Positions 6,539 to 14,957 of a stretch of DNA of 34,595 bases are shown piece by piece. The translations under genes were made by a program, and so were the position numbers. Origin of the DNA: Akkermansia muciniphila (GTDB lineage Bacteria; Verrucomicrobiota; Verrucomicrobiia; Verrucomicrobiales; Akkermansiaceae); contig CAMDCV010000041.1 in the NCBI GenBank assembly GCA_945890645.1, forward strand, positions 1-34,595. Direction: 5' to 3'. The notes under the pieces were generated by a model. It did not search any database and was not told where the DNA came from. It saw only the letters and a list, made by a program, of their open reading frames with translations. The first letter of the stretch is position 1. Each line of letters starts with the position of its first letter.

Positions 6539-9322
6539 TCAGTGATTGAAGATGAACTCCTTGGAATTGAGAATCGCCCAGAAGATGTCGTTGAGAACTT
6601 CTCGTCGTAGTTTTGGATCGACCTTAAGTGCCTCTTGCAAATTTTTCATTTCCACTTCGGTGGGTGCTCGGCATAAGGCGCTGAGATACAAGTATTTGAT
6701 GATTTCTTCGTCGGATTTTTTCTGTTCTAACAATGGCCCGAGAACCTTGCCCTGTGCTATGCGCGAGTTGGTGCTGTCGCCGTTTAGCAAGTGCAAAGCC
6801 TGCGAGAGATTCGGTTCTAGCTTCACTTCGCAGGAGCAAACCGTCGCGCGACTCGCGCGTCCGAAAGTGGTGAGGAAAAAGTTTGCGGTATTGCCATCGG
6901 CGATTTGCACCGCGCGGGCGCCCATCGGTAAACCTTTGAATTTGTTCGGAGTCTGAGTTACCTGCGAGATCGAATCGAGCAGCACCTCGGCGCGGATGCG
7001 ACGAATTAGTGAGTGAGAAAAATTGCGATCGTCGGTGGCGTTGGTGGCATTCGTTTTCGATGACAGTTGATAGGTGCGCGAGGTGCAGATATCGCGCACG
7101 AGTTTTTTCAGATCGAAATTGTATTCGACGAATTGCTTTGCCATCGCATCGAGTAGTTCGGGGTTCGACGCCGGATTCGAAATACGCATGTCGTCCACCG
7201 GATTGACGATGCCGATGCCGAAAAAGTGCGACCACGTGATGTTGGCGACATTGCGTGCGAACCATGGATTGTCCGGTGCGGCGAGCCAATCGGCGACAGC
7301 TTGGCGCCGCGTTTGTTTTTCCATCGTCGGTGCGGCGCCTCCGAGGAACTTGGGTGGCACGGGTTTTTTCGTGAGAAGATGCGGCACTTCACCTTCGCCA
7401 TCGAAGACGATGCGTTCGCGCGGGTCTTCGGCGGGCTTGCGTTTCACTTGGGCGAAGAACGAGGCAAAGCCGTAGTAGTCCTCCATGGTCCAGCGATCGA
7501 AGGGATGGTTGTGGCACTGGGCGCACTGGATGCGCGTGCCCATGAAGACCTGTGCGATGTTTTCCGTGAGCTTCAAAACGTCCTGCTCGATCTGGAAAAA
7601 ATTCGTCGCGGGTGTCGAGAAGGTGCCGCCCTCTGAGCCTAACAATTCTTTGATCACTTCATTGAACGGCGTGTTCGCAGAGATGCGATCGCGCAGCCAA
7701 TTGTAGTAGTTCAGCGCGGCCTTGTAGCTGACCTGCTTTTCTCCCGCATTGAAGGTACGAATCTGCAATAGCTCGGCCCATTTCATCGTCCACATTTCCG
7801 AGAACTCTTTGCGACCGATCAGGTTGTCCACGAGTGCCTCACGCTTCTTCGGATTGGTGTCGGCGAGAAATTTTTCGCGTTCCTCGATGGTGGGTAGTGA
7901 GCCGATGATGTCGAGATAGACACGGCGTAGGAATTCGACATCGGTACAGAGTTCGGAAGGAATGACTCGTAGCTTGTGGAGTTTCGAGAAGACAGCTTCG
8001 TCGATGTAGTTGTGACGCGGGACTTCTGGTTTGACGTAGTCCGTGCTTTCCGGAATGACGATGGCTTGCGAACCTTCGGTGAAGGTATGGAAACGTGCTA
8101 ACAAAAATGCCTCGCCGCGATGCTTCGAGGTGGTGATGCCCTTATGGTAATCGATGGTGGCCGAGTTATCGTTCGATGTCGAAAATGACGATAGCGTGGT
8201 GACATCGCGGTCAGTGCCATCGGAGTATTGCGCACGAACGGTGAATGGCACGCGGATACCTTCGCCTTTGAGCACGAGCTCGGGTGGTTCCAGTGTGATC
8301 GCAGTGGGGTGGGGGATTTTGTTATCGTCATCGATGATCGCACCCTTGCGAATCCAAGCGAGCATGGTTTGGTGGGCCGCGCTGCCTTTTTCAAATAGTT
8401 TGCCGCCCGTATGCGGGACATCGCCAACGGCCTTGGTGATCATCAGCGATTCCTCGGGCAGAGCTAGATTGATACGACGACCCGGCAACTGATGCGTGAT
8501 GCGGAAATGGTCGCCGTGCGGATCGAATCCATACAGTGATAAATGAAATCCATCCTTCCCGCTGGCGGCCCCGTGACAGGAACCCGCATTGCAACCGGCT
8601 GAGGTCAGGACGGGCATCACGTCGAGTTGAAATGAAACCTCGCGCTCGATGTCGGACTGTTTGACGGTGACGGGAATTTGATCCGTAAGGCCACGGTATT
8701 CGATGAGCAAGGTGGTCGTGCCATCCTTCAAGGGAGTGAGTGTGCCATCCTGCAATCGTGCGAGAGTCGGATCGGCGAGGGTGAGTTTTGCTTGGCGGCT
8801 GATGTCGCGGGTGGCGGCATCGTCGAAATGGGCGATGGCGATGACTTTGTGAAAATCGCTTTTGGTTTCGAGCGTGATGGCTTTCGGAAAGGCTTCGATT
8901 TTTTTGATCGCAGGGTCGGCTGCAGTATCGTGACGCGGCATCGCTTTGGGATCGGCGGGCTGCAGGACGAGGCCTTCGGGCCAAATGGCTCCGGCTTTGA
9001 TCCAGGCGGAAAGTTGTTCGATTTCCTCGGGGCTGAGTGGCTTGCCTTTTTTGGAGGGCGGCATGATGTCGTCATCGTCGTGCGGCAGACGCACGCGCAG
9101 GAGAATTTCTGATTTTTCCGGTTGTTTGAGATCAATGGCTGGCCCGCTATCGCCGCCTTTGAGAATTGAGGCGAGTGTGCTCATGTCGAGCTCCCCCTTG
9201 ACCTTATCGGGGTAGTGGCAGCTCAGGCACTTGGCTTCTAACAGCTCTGCCGGCAATTCTGCTGCGCCGACGCAAGCGATGGGCCAGAAGGAAAACAAAA
9301 GAGTGCGAGAGAAAGATAGCAT
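6539..9322 (-). CDS. Large secreted DUF1549/DUF1553 protein with three CxxCH-type motifs and Ig-like domains
   Basis: A 927-residue exported protein. The start chosen (MLSFSRTLLFSFWPIACVGAAE) gives a signal peptide; an in-frame upstream extension would run into mutM and lacks protein-like character. Domains in order: a planctomycete-type cytochrome domain with CLSCH just after the signal peptide and an IMPPSKKG loop; a bacterial Ig-like segment; a second cytochrome-like domain with CNAGSCHG; another Ig-like segment (SDGTDRDVTTLS); DUF1549 (YIDEAVFSKL onward) containing CAQCHNHPFDRW; and DUF1553 to the end (LNSKEFIFNH). Such proteins are typical of Planctomycetota and Verrucomicrobiota and are thought to be periplasmic, with unknown chemistry. 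It is the first gene of a four-gene run, and no DUF1501 partner is adjacent. Confidence 0.9.
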   Translation of the reverse strand: MLSFSRTLLFSFWPIACVGAAELPAELLEAKCLSCHYPDKVKGELDMSTLASILKGGDSGPAIDLKQPEKSEILLRVRLPHDDDDIMPPSKKGKPLSPEEIEQLSAWIKAGAIWPEGLVLQPADPKAMPRHDTAADPAIKKIEAFPKAITLETKSDFHKVIAIAHFDDAATRDISRQAKLTLADPTLARLQDGTLTPLKDGTTTLLIEYRGLTDQIPVTVKQSDIEREVSFQLDVMPVLTSAGCNAGSCHGAASGKDGFHLSLYGFDPHGDHFRITHQLPGRRINLALPEESLMITKAVGDVPHTGGKLFEKGSAAHQTMLAWIRKGAIIDDDNKIPHPTAITLEPPELVLKGEGIRVPFTVRAQYSDGTDRDVTTLSSFSTSNDNSATIDYHKGITTSKHRGEAFLLARFHTFTEGSQAIVIPESTDYVKPEVPRHNYIDEAVFSKLHKLRVIPSELCTDVEFLRRVYLDIIGSLPTIEEREKFLADTNPKKREALVDNLIGRKEFSEMWTMKWAELLQIRTFNAGEKQVSYKAALNYYNWLRDRISANTPFNEVIKELLGSEGGTFSTPATNFFQIEQDVLKLTENIAQVFMGTRIQCAQCHNHPFDRWTMEDYYGFASFFAQVKRKPAEDPRERIVFDGEGEVPHLLTKKPVPPKFLGGAAPTMEKQTRRQAVADWLAAPDNPWFARNVANITWSHFFGIGIVNPVDDMRISNPASNPELLDAMAKQFVEYNFDLKKLVRDICTSRTYQLSSKTNATNATDDRNFSHSLIRRIRAEVLLDSISQVTQTPNKFKGLPMGARAVQIADGNTANFFLTTFGRASRATVCSCEVKLEPNLSQALHLLNGDSTNSRIAQGKVLGPLLEQKKSDEEIIKYLYLSALCRAPTEVEMKNLQEALKVDPKLRREVLNDIFWAILNSKEFIFNH

Positions 9323-9398
9323 CAAACGGTAGTTACGAAGTGGGTGGGGGAAATATTTCGGGAAAAAATTAGTGGCACGCCGAGTAACTGCTGACTGG

Positions 9399-10220
9399 TT
9401 ACTTCTTCTGACAAATGCGGCAGAAATACGTGCTGCGCTGACCCTGGGTGATTTTTTTGATTGCGGTGCCGCAGTGGCGGCAGGGTTCGCCTTCGCGCTC
9501 ATAGACGAAAAGCTGCTGTCGGAAGTAGCCGGGTTCGCCGTTTTCGCGGAGGAAATCGCGCAGGGTGGTGCCGCCTTGTTCTATGGATCGACGCAAGACG
9601 TCCTGGATGCTATTCACCAACAAGCGCAGACGCGGCAACGAAATTTTGCAGGCGGGGGTGGCGGGATGAATGCCAGCGATGAACAAAGATTCCGAGGCGT
9701 AAATGTTGCCGACACCAACCACGATCGCATTGTCCATCAGGGTGAGCTTGATAGCACGCTTCATTGTTTTCAGGGCGGATTGCAAGTAGCGCGCGGTGAA
9801 GGCGTCTTCGAGTGGTTCGGGCCCCAGTGATGCGAAGAGCGGGTGCGTAAGTGGATCATCGGCGATGAAGTGCGTGACGATGCCGAAGCGACGCGGGTCG
9901 TGAAAACGCAGTTGTTTGCCGGTCGATAGCGTGAAAGCAATGTGATCGTGCGTGCGGAACTCCGTGGCAGGATCGACAATCCGCAAGCTCCCTGACATGC
10001 CGAGGTGGAGGATGACGTGATGGTGGCCTTTTAGGTGGATGATGAGATACTTCGCACGCCGCGAGACTCCCGTGACAATGCGGCCCTCGATTTCCGCCAG
10101 TGAGAGTGGAACAGACTGCCGCAGATCACGTCGACGGACGATCACTTCCTTGATTGAGGCCTTGATCAAATGCGGCGCGATTCCGCGCAGGGTAGTTTCC
10201 ACTTCCGGCAGTTCAGGCAT
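9399..10220 (-). CDS. mutM: Formamidopyrimidine-DNA glycosylase
   Basis: A 273-residue bifunctional base-excision repair enzyme that removes 8-oxoguanine and FaPy lesions and nicks the abasic site. The start is fixed by MPELPEVET, because Pro2 is the catalytic nucleophile and Glu3 is also required; an upstream in-frame ATG would mask Pro2 and is rejected. Other features are Lys57 in SRRAKYL, the GVGNIYASE DNA-binding loop, and a C-terminal zinc finger with CRHC and CRIC pairs. Length matches the family (about 270). The haem-protein gene begins 76 nt downstream, so the two may share a transcript. No Shine-Dalgarno site is seen. Confidence 0.97.
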   Translation of the reverse strand: MPELPEVETTLRGIAPHLIKASIKEVIVRRRDLRQSVPLSLAEIEGRIVTGVSRRAKYLIIHLKGHHHVILHLGMSGSLRIVDPATEFRTHDHIAFTLSTGKQLRFHDPRRFGIVTHFIADDPLTHPLFASLGPEPLEDAFTARYLQSALKTMKRAIKLTLMDNAIVVGVGNIYASESLFIAGIHPATPACKISLPRLRLLVNSIQDVLRRSIEQGGTTLRDFLRENGEPGYFRQQLFVYEREGEPCRHCGTAIKKITQGQRSTYFCRICQKK

Positions 10221-10289
10221 CGAGCGAAATCGTAAACGACGAGGCGTTTTTGACAATGGGGAATGTAGATATTTCTAGAGCCGAAGGCC

Positions 10290-10446
10290 TTGGACTGCGG
10301 TGAGTATCACCGCTTTTGTGGGATCGTCGATGAGCTAAGACGGTTTGTCGTTGTTTCCGCATTTGCGACCACCCGGAAAGCTGCGATGCTCGCAGCGTTC
10401 CAAGGCGGCTGCGCCGCTGAATTTGATTTGCGGAATAAATTCCGCG
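10290..10446. repeat. Cluster of four short perfect hairpins (REP-like composite repeat)
   Basis: The 239-bp gap between mutM and the large fusion gene holds four consecutive palindromes: GCGGTGA-gta-TCACCGC (10297-10313), GCTGCGA-tgc-TCGCAGC (10380-10396), GCGGC-tgc-GCCGC (10405-10417) and GCGGAAT-aa-ATTCCGC (10430-10445). Three have 3-nt loops. No reading frame here looks like protein. Hairpin-rich intergenic modules of this kind recall REP or MITE sequences. The rest of the gap (10221-10289) holds nothing I can name. Confidence 0.65.
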
Positions 10447-10459
10447 CTCCATCTTGCGT

Positions 10460-13400
10460 TTACTTCATCGGGTGTTCTTTGAGGAGTTCATCGACTAGGT
10501 AGATGGTCTGGCGGCCTTTGGTGGCTTCGCGGACTTTTTTGACTTGGTCGGGCTGGATAGCGGGGGCTTTGTTGCCGAAGTTGTTGCGGACATACGTTAA
10601 GACCGCGGCGACTTCGTCGTCTTTGAGCATGCCGCCAAAAGCTTGCATGGGGACGAGGCCGTCGTATTTTTTGCCGTGGAGTTCGAAGGGTCCCATTAGG
10701 CCGTGGAGGGTGAGTTTGATGAGGCGTTCGGGATCTTGGTTGACCCAGGGACTGTCATTGAGCGGTGGGAAGGCGGGTGCGAGGCCTTTGCCGTCGGCTT
10801 GGTGGCAGGTGGCGCAGTGGGCATCGCGGAAATAAATCTCATGACCAGCGAGGAATTGTTTTTTCTCGGCATCGGTGAGATGAGCCGGAGGCGTGGGAGC
10901 GGGGTGTTCGATCACTTCTGTTTCTGCGACACCAGCGAGTCTATCATTGGCGGTTTTGGCGGCGGCTTTGCTCCAATCATCGAGCGGTTGAGCCGAGGCG
11001 AGGGCGACGACTTTTTTGCCGACGGCATTGTCGAGCCAGGAGGCCGCGACGATGGCTTCGAGGCGAACGCGGCCCTCCGGATCGGTGGCGGCTTTTTCGA
11101 GCATCGCTGGGTGCTCAGGGATAGCATGGTAGTTGTAGCGGATCACGCGGACGCCAGCGGCGCGAGCGCGGAAGTCTTTTGAGGCGAGGACTTGTTTGAG
11201 GAGATCGACATCGACTTTGTTCAGCCCCCAGGTGACGTAGAGGGCTTCGAGAACGTGGTGTTCGTAGCGTGGATCGCTTTTATCGAGTTTGGCGACCCAG
11301 CCTTTAAGAGCGGGCATGACTTCGGCGACGGGCAAGGCGCGGAGGGCGCGGCGTGTGCGATAGCGCGAGCGGTTCTCGGGGAGTTTGAGATTCTCTAATA
11401 AAGTCGCGATCGGTGCACCGTCGATCTGGGCGGGCTTCACGAGTGGGCGCGAAGGGTAGGTGATGCGATAGATACGACCGTGGACGTGGTCGCGGAGGGG
11501 ATCGCGCGCATTGTGCTGCATGTGACCGATGAGAACGTTGTGCCAATCGATGACGAAGAGCGAGCCATCCGGCGCGAATTCAAGGTCGGCGGGGCGGAAA
11601 TTTCCGTCAGAGGATTTGAGTAGTTCGTGGCGGAAGGTGGTTTTGTAGCCGGTGCCTTCATCGGTGATGGCGTGTTGTTTGATTCCGAGGAAACCAATGG
11701 CATTGCAGAGGATGAGATCGCCCTGGACTTCATCGGGGAAGTGGCGGGAGGAAACGACTTCGAGGCCGGAGGTGGGGCGCACGCGTTGGCCCTCGGGGAT
11801 GAGGTCCTTGGTGAGGGGAGTGGTGGCTCCGTATTTGGGTTTCACCGAGGAAGGCATCATCCAGTTCATGGTCGGGCCGGAGGTGTGGAGGAAGAAATCT
11901 TGCCCCCATTGATCAAACACGATGCCCCAAGGATTCGGGATGCTGACCTGAGCGGTGCGCTCGAGCATGCTGCGTTGTGGGCTGTAGCGCCAGAAGCCAC
12001 CATTGACGCCGCGCACGGCACCGTAAGGAGTTTCGACATTGGTATGGAGGAATACGCCTTCACCCATGACAAAAGCACCGGATGGATCGGCGGTATAGGC
12101 GCTGATAGCGTGGTGGGTATCGTGGCTGTCGAAGCCGCCGAGCACGATTTCACGGACGTCGGCCTTGTCGTCGCCGTTGGTATCGCGGAGGAGAACGATG
12201 TTCGGTTCCTCGGAAACATAGACGCCTTCGGGAGCGAACTCGAAACCGATGGGGAGGTGGAGTTTGTCAGCGAAGACCGTTTCCTTGTCGGCCTTGCCAT
12301 CGCCATTGGTGTCTTCGTAAATGAGCAGTTTATCGTTTGGCATCGCATCGCCGGCGCGGTAGTGCGGGTAGGTCGGCATGACGGCAACCCAGAGTCGCCC
12401 TTTGTTGTCGAAGGACAACTGCATCGGATTCGCGAGGTTGGGAAATTCTTTTTCTGAGGCGAAAAGTTCGACTTTGTAGCCTTCGGGCACGGTCAATTTG
12501 CTTTCGGCGTCTTTGCCATAGAGGTAATCGGCAGTGCCGTTTTTACCGCCGGGGCGATAGTTGGTGGGCACGGCAGGTAATGGGTGAGTTTTTGAGTCAT
12601 CGACGGTGAGGTTGGTGGTTTTACCTGACACAACATCAAGAATCAATTGATCGCGCAGGGCGGCCATTTCACGGTTTTTCTTGCCTTCATCGGGATAGTT
12701 TTGCGGGCCGAAAGGAGCGTAACGGCGACCGAAGGCATGAACGCCATTGAGAATGTTATAGTCATGATTCCATAGCCAGTCCTTTTGTTTTACAGCGTCG
12801 AGGACTTTGAGTGGATCGGCTTTCGAAGTGTAAGAAGTTTTGCCATAGAGACCATTCGCAAGGATGGGGGCGAGGGCTTTGTAGCCTTCATCAGTGGGGA
12901 TGAAGCCTTTGTTGGTGAAAGGTTTCTTCGCATTAGCGTAGAGGGCCTTTGTGGGGTTAAAGAGATCGATGAACGTGAGCTTATGCTTCTGTGCGACGCG
13001 CTCCATGGCGGCGGTGTAGAGGGCCAGGTTGGCGTTTTCTTTATCGCCGGTGGGGAGGTCGTGAAGTGTGCTGAGATTTTCGAAGGCGATGGGTGAGACC
13101 AGCACTAAACGTGGTGCGGCTTTGCCGTTGTAGGCTTTGCTGAGGGTGTGGACGACGAAGGCATCGAGCTCGGCTTCGTAATTGGCAACGCGGCTGGGGC
13201 CATCGAACGATTCATTGTAACCGAAAAACGCGACAATGGTATCGGCCTTGAGGAAATGCAGCCATTGGTCAGGGGTGGGAAAAAATCCCTCTCCAGCGTG
13301 AGGTTTAAACTCGGGGCGGAATTGATCGGCGCCTGGGAAAGCCCACTGCGACTTGCGCGAAGGGTGGGGGCGGAAGGCGGGGGTGTCGCCGGGGCGGCCC

Positions 13401-14740
13401 ATGTTGCGGACGAACAATTGTTTGTCCGGGAAGCGCAACTGCAGTTCCGTTTCGAAGCGGCTGTAGTAGAGATCGCGCTCGGCGAGACCGTTGCCAAGGA
13501 AAACGATGCGCTCGCCATTGGAGGGGGCGGCCACTGCCTGTGCGCGGGCCGTGGTGGCGGCGGGTGGCTCTACGATCGGGGCGTGGCTGGCATTCGGCGC
13601 CGTGGTGGCTGCGGGAGCGCTGGCGGCGGGAGCTGCGATGGTAGTGGCGTTGGCTCGTTTTTCGGCGCGGGCTACTTTTTTGTCGGATCGATCATTTTTT
13701 TTTTCAGCGCCCTCTTTGACGGGGAGAGTGGCAGGACTTTTGCCGAGGCCGTAGTCGGCGGGCTTGAGATTGAGCGTTTTGAAATGGGCTTTGTCCTTGA
13801 TGAACTGGAATTTGCTGGGGGTGAGGGGATCGATGTAGGAAACATCGGCCTTTACGGGGACGGGTAGGCCGACCATGTGATGGGAAACATTCACGAAGAG
13901 GCGACGCAGGTCTTCATCGGCGAAGTCGGTGGACGCACCCATGGTGGTGCAGAAGGCTTTTCCTTTGGCGGTGCCATTCGGTGCGGTGTATTCGCGCAAC
14001 CAAGCGAGTGCCATCATGGGAGAGTTTTTCGGGCCCTCGAGATTTTTTGAATCCGGCTCAAGGGTTTCGGTGACTGCACCGCGGAGGAGGATGGTGGCAG
14101 CCTTTGGGTCGAGATTGACGACGCCGTATACATCGCTGGGGCCGAAAACTTCGCCGACATCGGCGAGGACGGGGTGTTTGGCGTTAGCGGCTTCAACTAC
14201 GCCGCGAGTGCCTTGGCTGCCGTGTTGGCCGTGGTGGCTAATCCATTTTTCCCCGAGGATATTGAGTCCGAAGTTCGCCCAAGCGAAGTCGCCTGTTTTC
14301 GCTGGTCCAGTGAAGGCGTGGGTGGCGGTGCGGAAGCCGATGACGGGCTTGCCAGCGTTGAGATACTCAGCGAAGTTCGCGAGTTGCGCATCGGGAAGTT
14401 GGCGGAAGCGGGTTCCAATGATGAGGAGGTCGGCGGATTTTAGCGCCTCGGTGCCGGGGATGTTGTTTTGGAAATTCGGGTCGATATAACCGCCTTCGGG
14501 ATTGATGGCGAAAAGGACTGTGCAATCAAAGCCGAAGCGCTGGCTGAGGATTTTCGCAAGCATCGGGCAGGATTCCTCGCTGCGGTATTCTTCATCGCCG
14601 GAGACGAGAACAATTTTTTTGCCATTGGCGGTCCCGGCTTTGGCAGGGAGGTGCAGCCATTCTTGAGCGGTGGCGTTGAGGGTAAAGGCTGCTGCGATGA
14701 GGCTTGGCAGCCAGCGAGTGAGGAGTTTTGCGGGATTCAT
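10460..14740 (-). CDS. Secreted ThuA / SGNH-like / propeller dehydrogenase / HEAT / cytochrome c fusion
   Basis: A 1426-residue exported protein. A signal peptide ends near residue 25 (LNATA-QEW). A ThuA-like domain (about 35-300; KIVLVSGDEEYRSEE, FRTATHAF) is followed by an Ala/Lys/Thr-rich linker (about 345-405). An SGNH-hydrolase-like domain (about 407-690) has GRPGDTP and FFGYNES but lacks the nucleophile Ser and the DxxH dyad. Next comes a soluble-dehydrogenase-like propeller (from about 748; the Pirellula/Verrucomicrobium 'membrane-bound dehydrogenase' type) with two DTNGD calcium-loop motifs, then HEAT-like helices, and a C-terminal cytochrome c domain with CATCH near residue 1310. Related proteins are abundant in this phylum and their substrates are unknown. 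The gene is divergent from htpG across a 217-bp gap. Confidence 0.88.
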   Translation of the reverse strand: MNPAKLLTRWLPSLIAAAFTLNATAQEWLHLPAKAGTANGKKIVLVSGDEEYRSEESCPMLAKILSQRFGFDCTVLFAINPEGGYIDPNFQNNIPGTEALKSADLLIIGTRFRQLPDAQLANFAEYLNAGKPVIGFRTATHAFTGPAKTGDFAWANFGLNILGEKWISHHGQHGSQGTRGVVEAANAKHPVLADVGEVFGPSDVYGVVNLDPKAATILLRGAVTETLEPDSKNLEGPKNSPMMALAWLREYTAPNGTAKGKAFCTTMGASTDFADEDLRRLFVNVSHHMVGLPVPVKADVSYIDPLTPSKFQFIKDKAHFKTLNLKPADYGLGKSPATLPVKEGAEKKNDRSDKKVARAEKRANATTIAAPAASAPAATTAPNASHAPIVEPPAATTARAQAVAAPSNGERIVFLGNGLAERDLYYSRFETELQLRFPDKQLFVRNMGRPGDTPAFRPHPSRKSQWAFPGADQFRPEFKPHAGEGFFPTPDQWLHFLKADTIVAFFGYNESFDGPSRVANYEAELDAFVVHTLSKAYNGKAAPRLVLVSPIAFENLSTLHDLPTGDKENANLALYTAAMERVAQKHKLTFIDLFNPTKALYANAKKPFTNKGFIPTDEGYKALAPILANGLYGKTSYTSKADPLKVLDAVKQKDWLWNHDYNILNGVHAFGRRYAPFGPQNYPDEGKKNREMAALRDQLILDVVSGKTTNLTVDDSKTHPLPAVPTNYRPGGKNGTADYLYGKDAESKLTVPEGYKVELFASEKEFPNLANPMQLSFDNKGRLWVAVMPTYPHYRAGDAMPNDKLLIYEDTNGDGKADKETVFADKLHLPIGFEFAPEGVYVSEEPNIVLLRDTNGDDKADVREIVLGGFDSHDTHHAISAYTADPSGAFVMGEGVFLHTNVETPYGAVRGVNGGFWRYSPQRSMLERTAQVSIPNPWGIVFDQWGQDFFLHTSGPTMNWMMPSSVKPKYGATTPLTKDLIPEGQRVRPTSGLEVVSSRHFPDEVQGDLILCNAIGFLGIKQHAITDEGTGYKTTFRHELLKSSDGNFRPADLEFAPDGSLFVIDWHNVLIGHMQHNARDPLRDHVHGRIYRITYPSRPLVKPAQIDGAPIATLLENLKLPENRSRYRTRRALRALPVAEVMPALKGWVAKLDKSDPRYEHHVLEALYVTWGLNKVDVDLLKQVLASKDFRARAAGVRVIRYNYHAIPEHPAMLEKAATDPEGRVRLEAIVAASWLDNAVGKKVVALASAQPLDDWSKAAAKTANDRLAGVAETEVIEHPAPTPPAHLTDAEKKQFLAGHEIYFRDAHCATCHQADGKGLAPAFPPLNDSPWVNQDPERLIKLTLHGLMGPFELHGKKYDGLVPMQAFGGMLKDDEVAAVLTYVRNNFGNKAPAIQPDQVKKVREATKGRQTIYLVDELLKEHPMK

Positions 14741-14857
14741 AAGCGACGATTTCGAATACGGGCGTGATCATTCAGATATTACAGGGGAATGCAAGGGGAT
14801 TGGGGAGGGAAAAGTTTTTGTTTGCGGGCAGGAAGGCGAGGACCCTGCTTCATTAAA

Positions 14858-14884
14858 ACTACGAAGGGCAAGCTGCCTCCGCCA
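14858..14884 (+). repeat. Degenerate copy of the short hairpin repeat
   Basis: In the gap between the divergent fusion gene and htpG, the sequence GGGCA-agc-TGCCT forms a 5-bp stem with a 3-nt loop and is followed by CCGCCACG, the same flank seen beside the hairpins at 3345 and 33658. The remaining part of the 14741-14957 gap should hold two divergent promoters, but I cannot place them with confidence; no CIRCE (HrcA) operator is seen. Confidence 0.35.
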
Positions 14885-14957
14885 CGAATTGTAAATGTGG
14901 GCTTGCTTGGTGGGGAAAGATGGGTAGTTTTTCCGCGCCTTACCAATCATCTTTATT

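Noticed and set aside
9323-9502. In-frame upstream extension of the DUF1549/1553 gene by 60 residues
   Set aside because: It would overlap mutM by about 100 nt, is rich in basic and small residues without protein-like pattern, and would bury the evident signal peptide that starts at 9322.
10221-10256. Upstream start for mutM adding 12 residues
   Set aside because: Fpg enzymes need Pro2 as the catalytic N-terminal residue, so only the ATG before PELPEVET can be right.
11627-12457. 276-codon open frame opposite the large fusion gene
   Set aside because: It lies wholly antisense to strongly recognisable propeller and haem domains and has no family pattern; it is a shadow of codon bias.
13148-13867. 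239-codon open frame opposite the SGNH and linker region
   Set aside because: Its Gly-rich translation arises from the Ala/Pro-rich linker on the other strand.
14741-14957. CIRCE/HrcA operator or sigma-32 promoter for htpG
   Set aside because: No TTAGCACTC inverted repeat and no clear heat-shock promoter was found in the gap.
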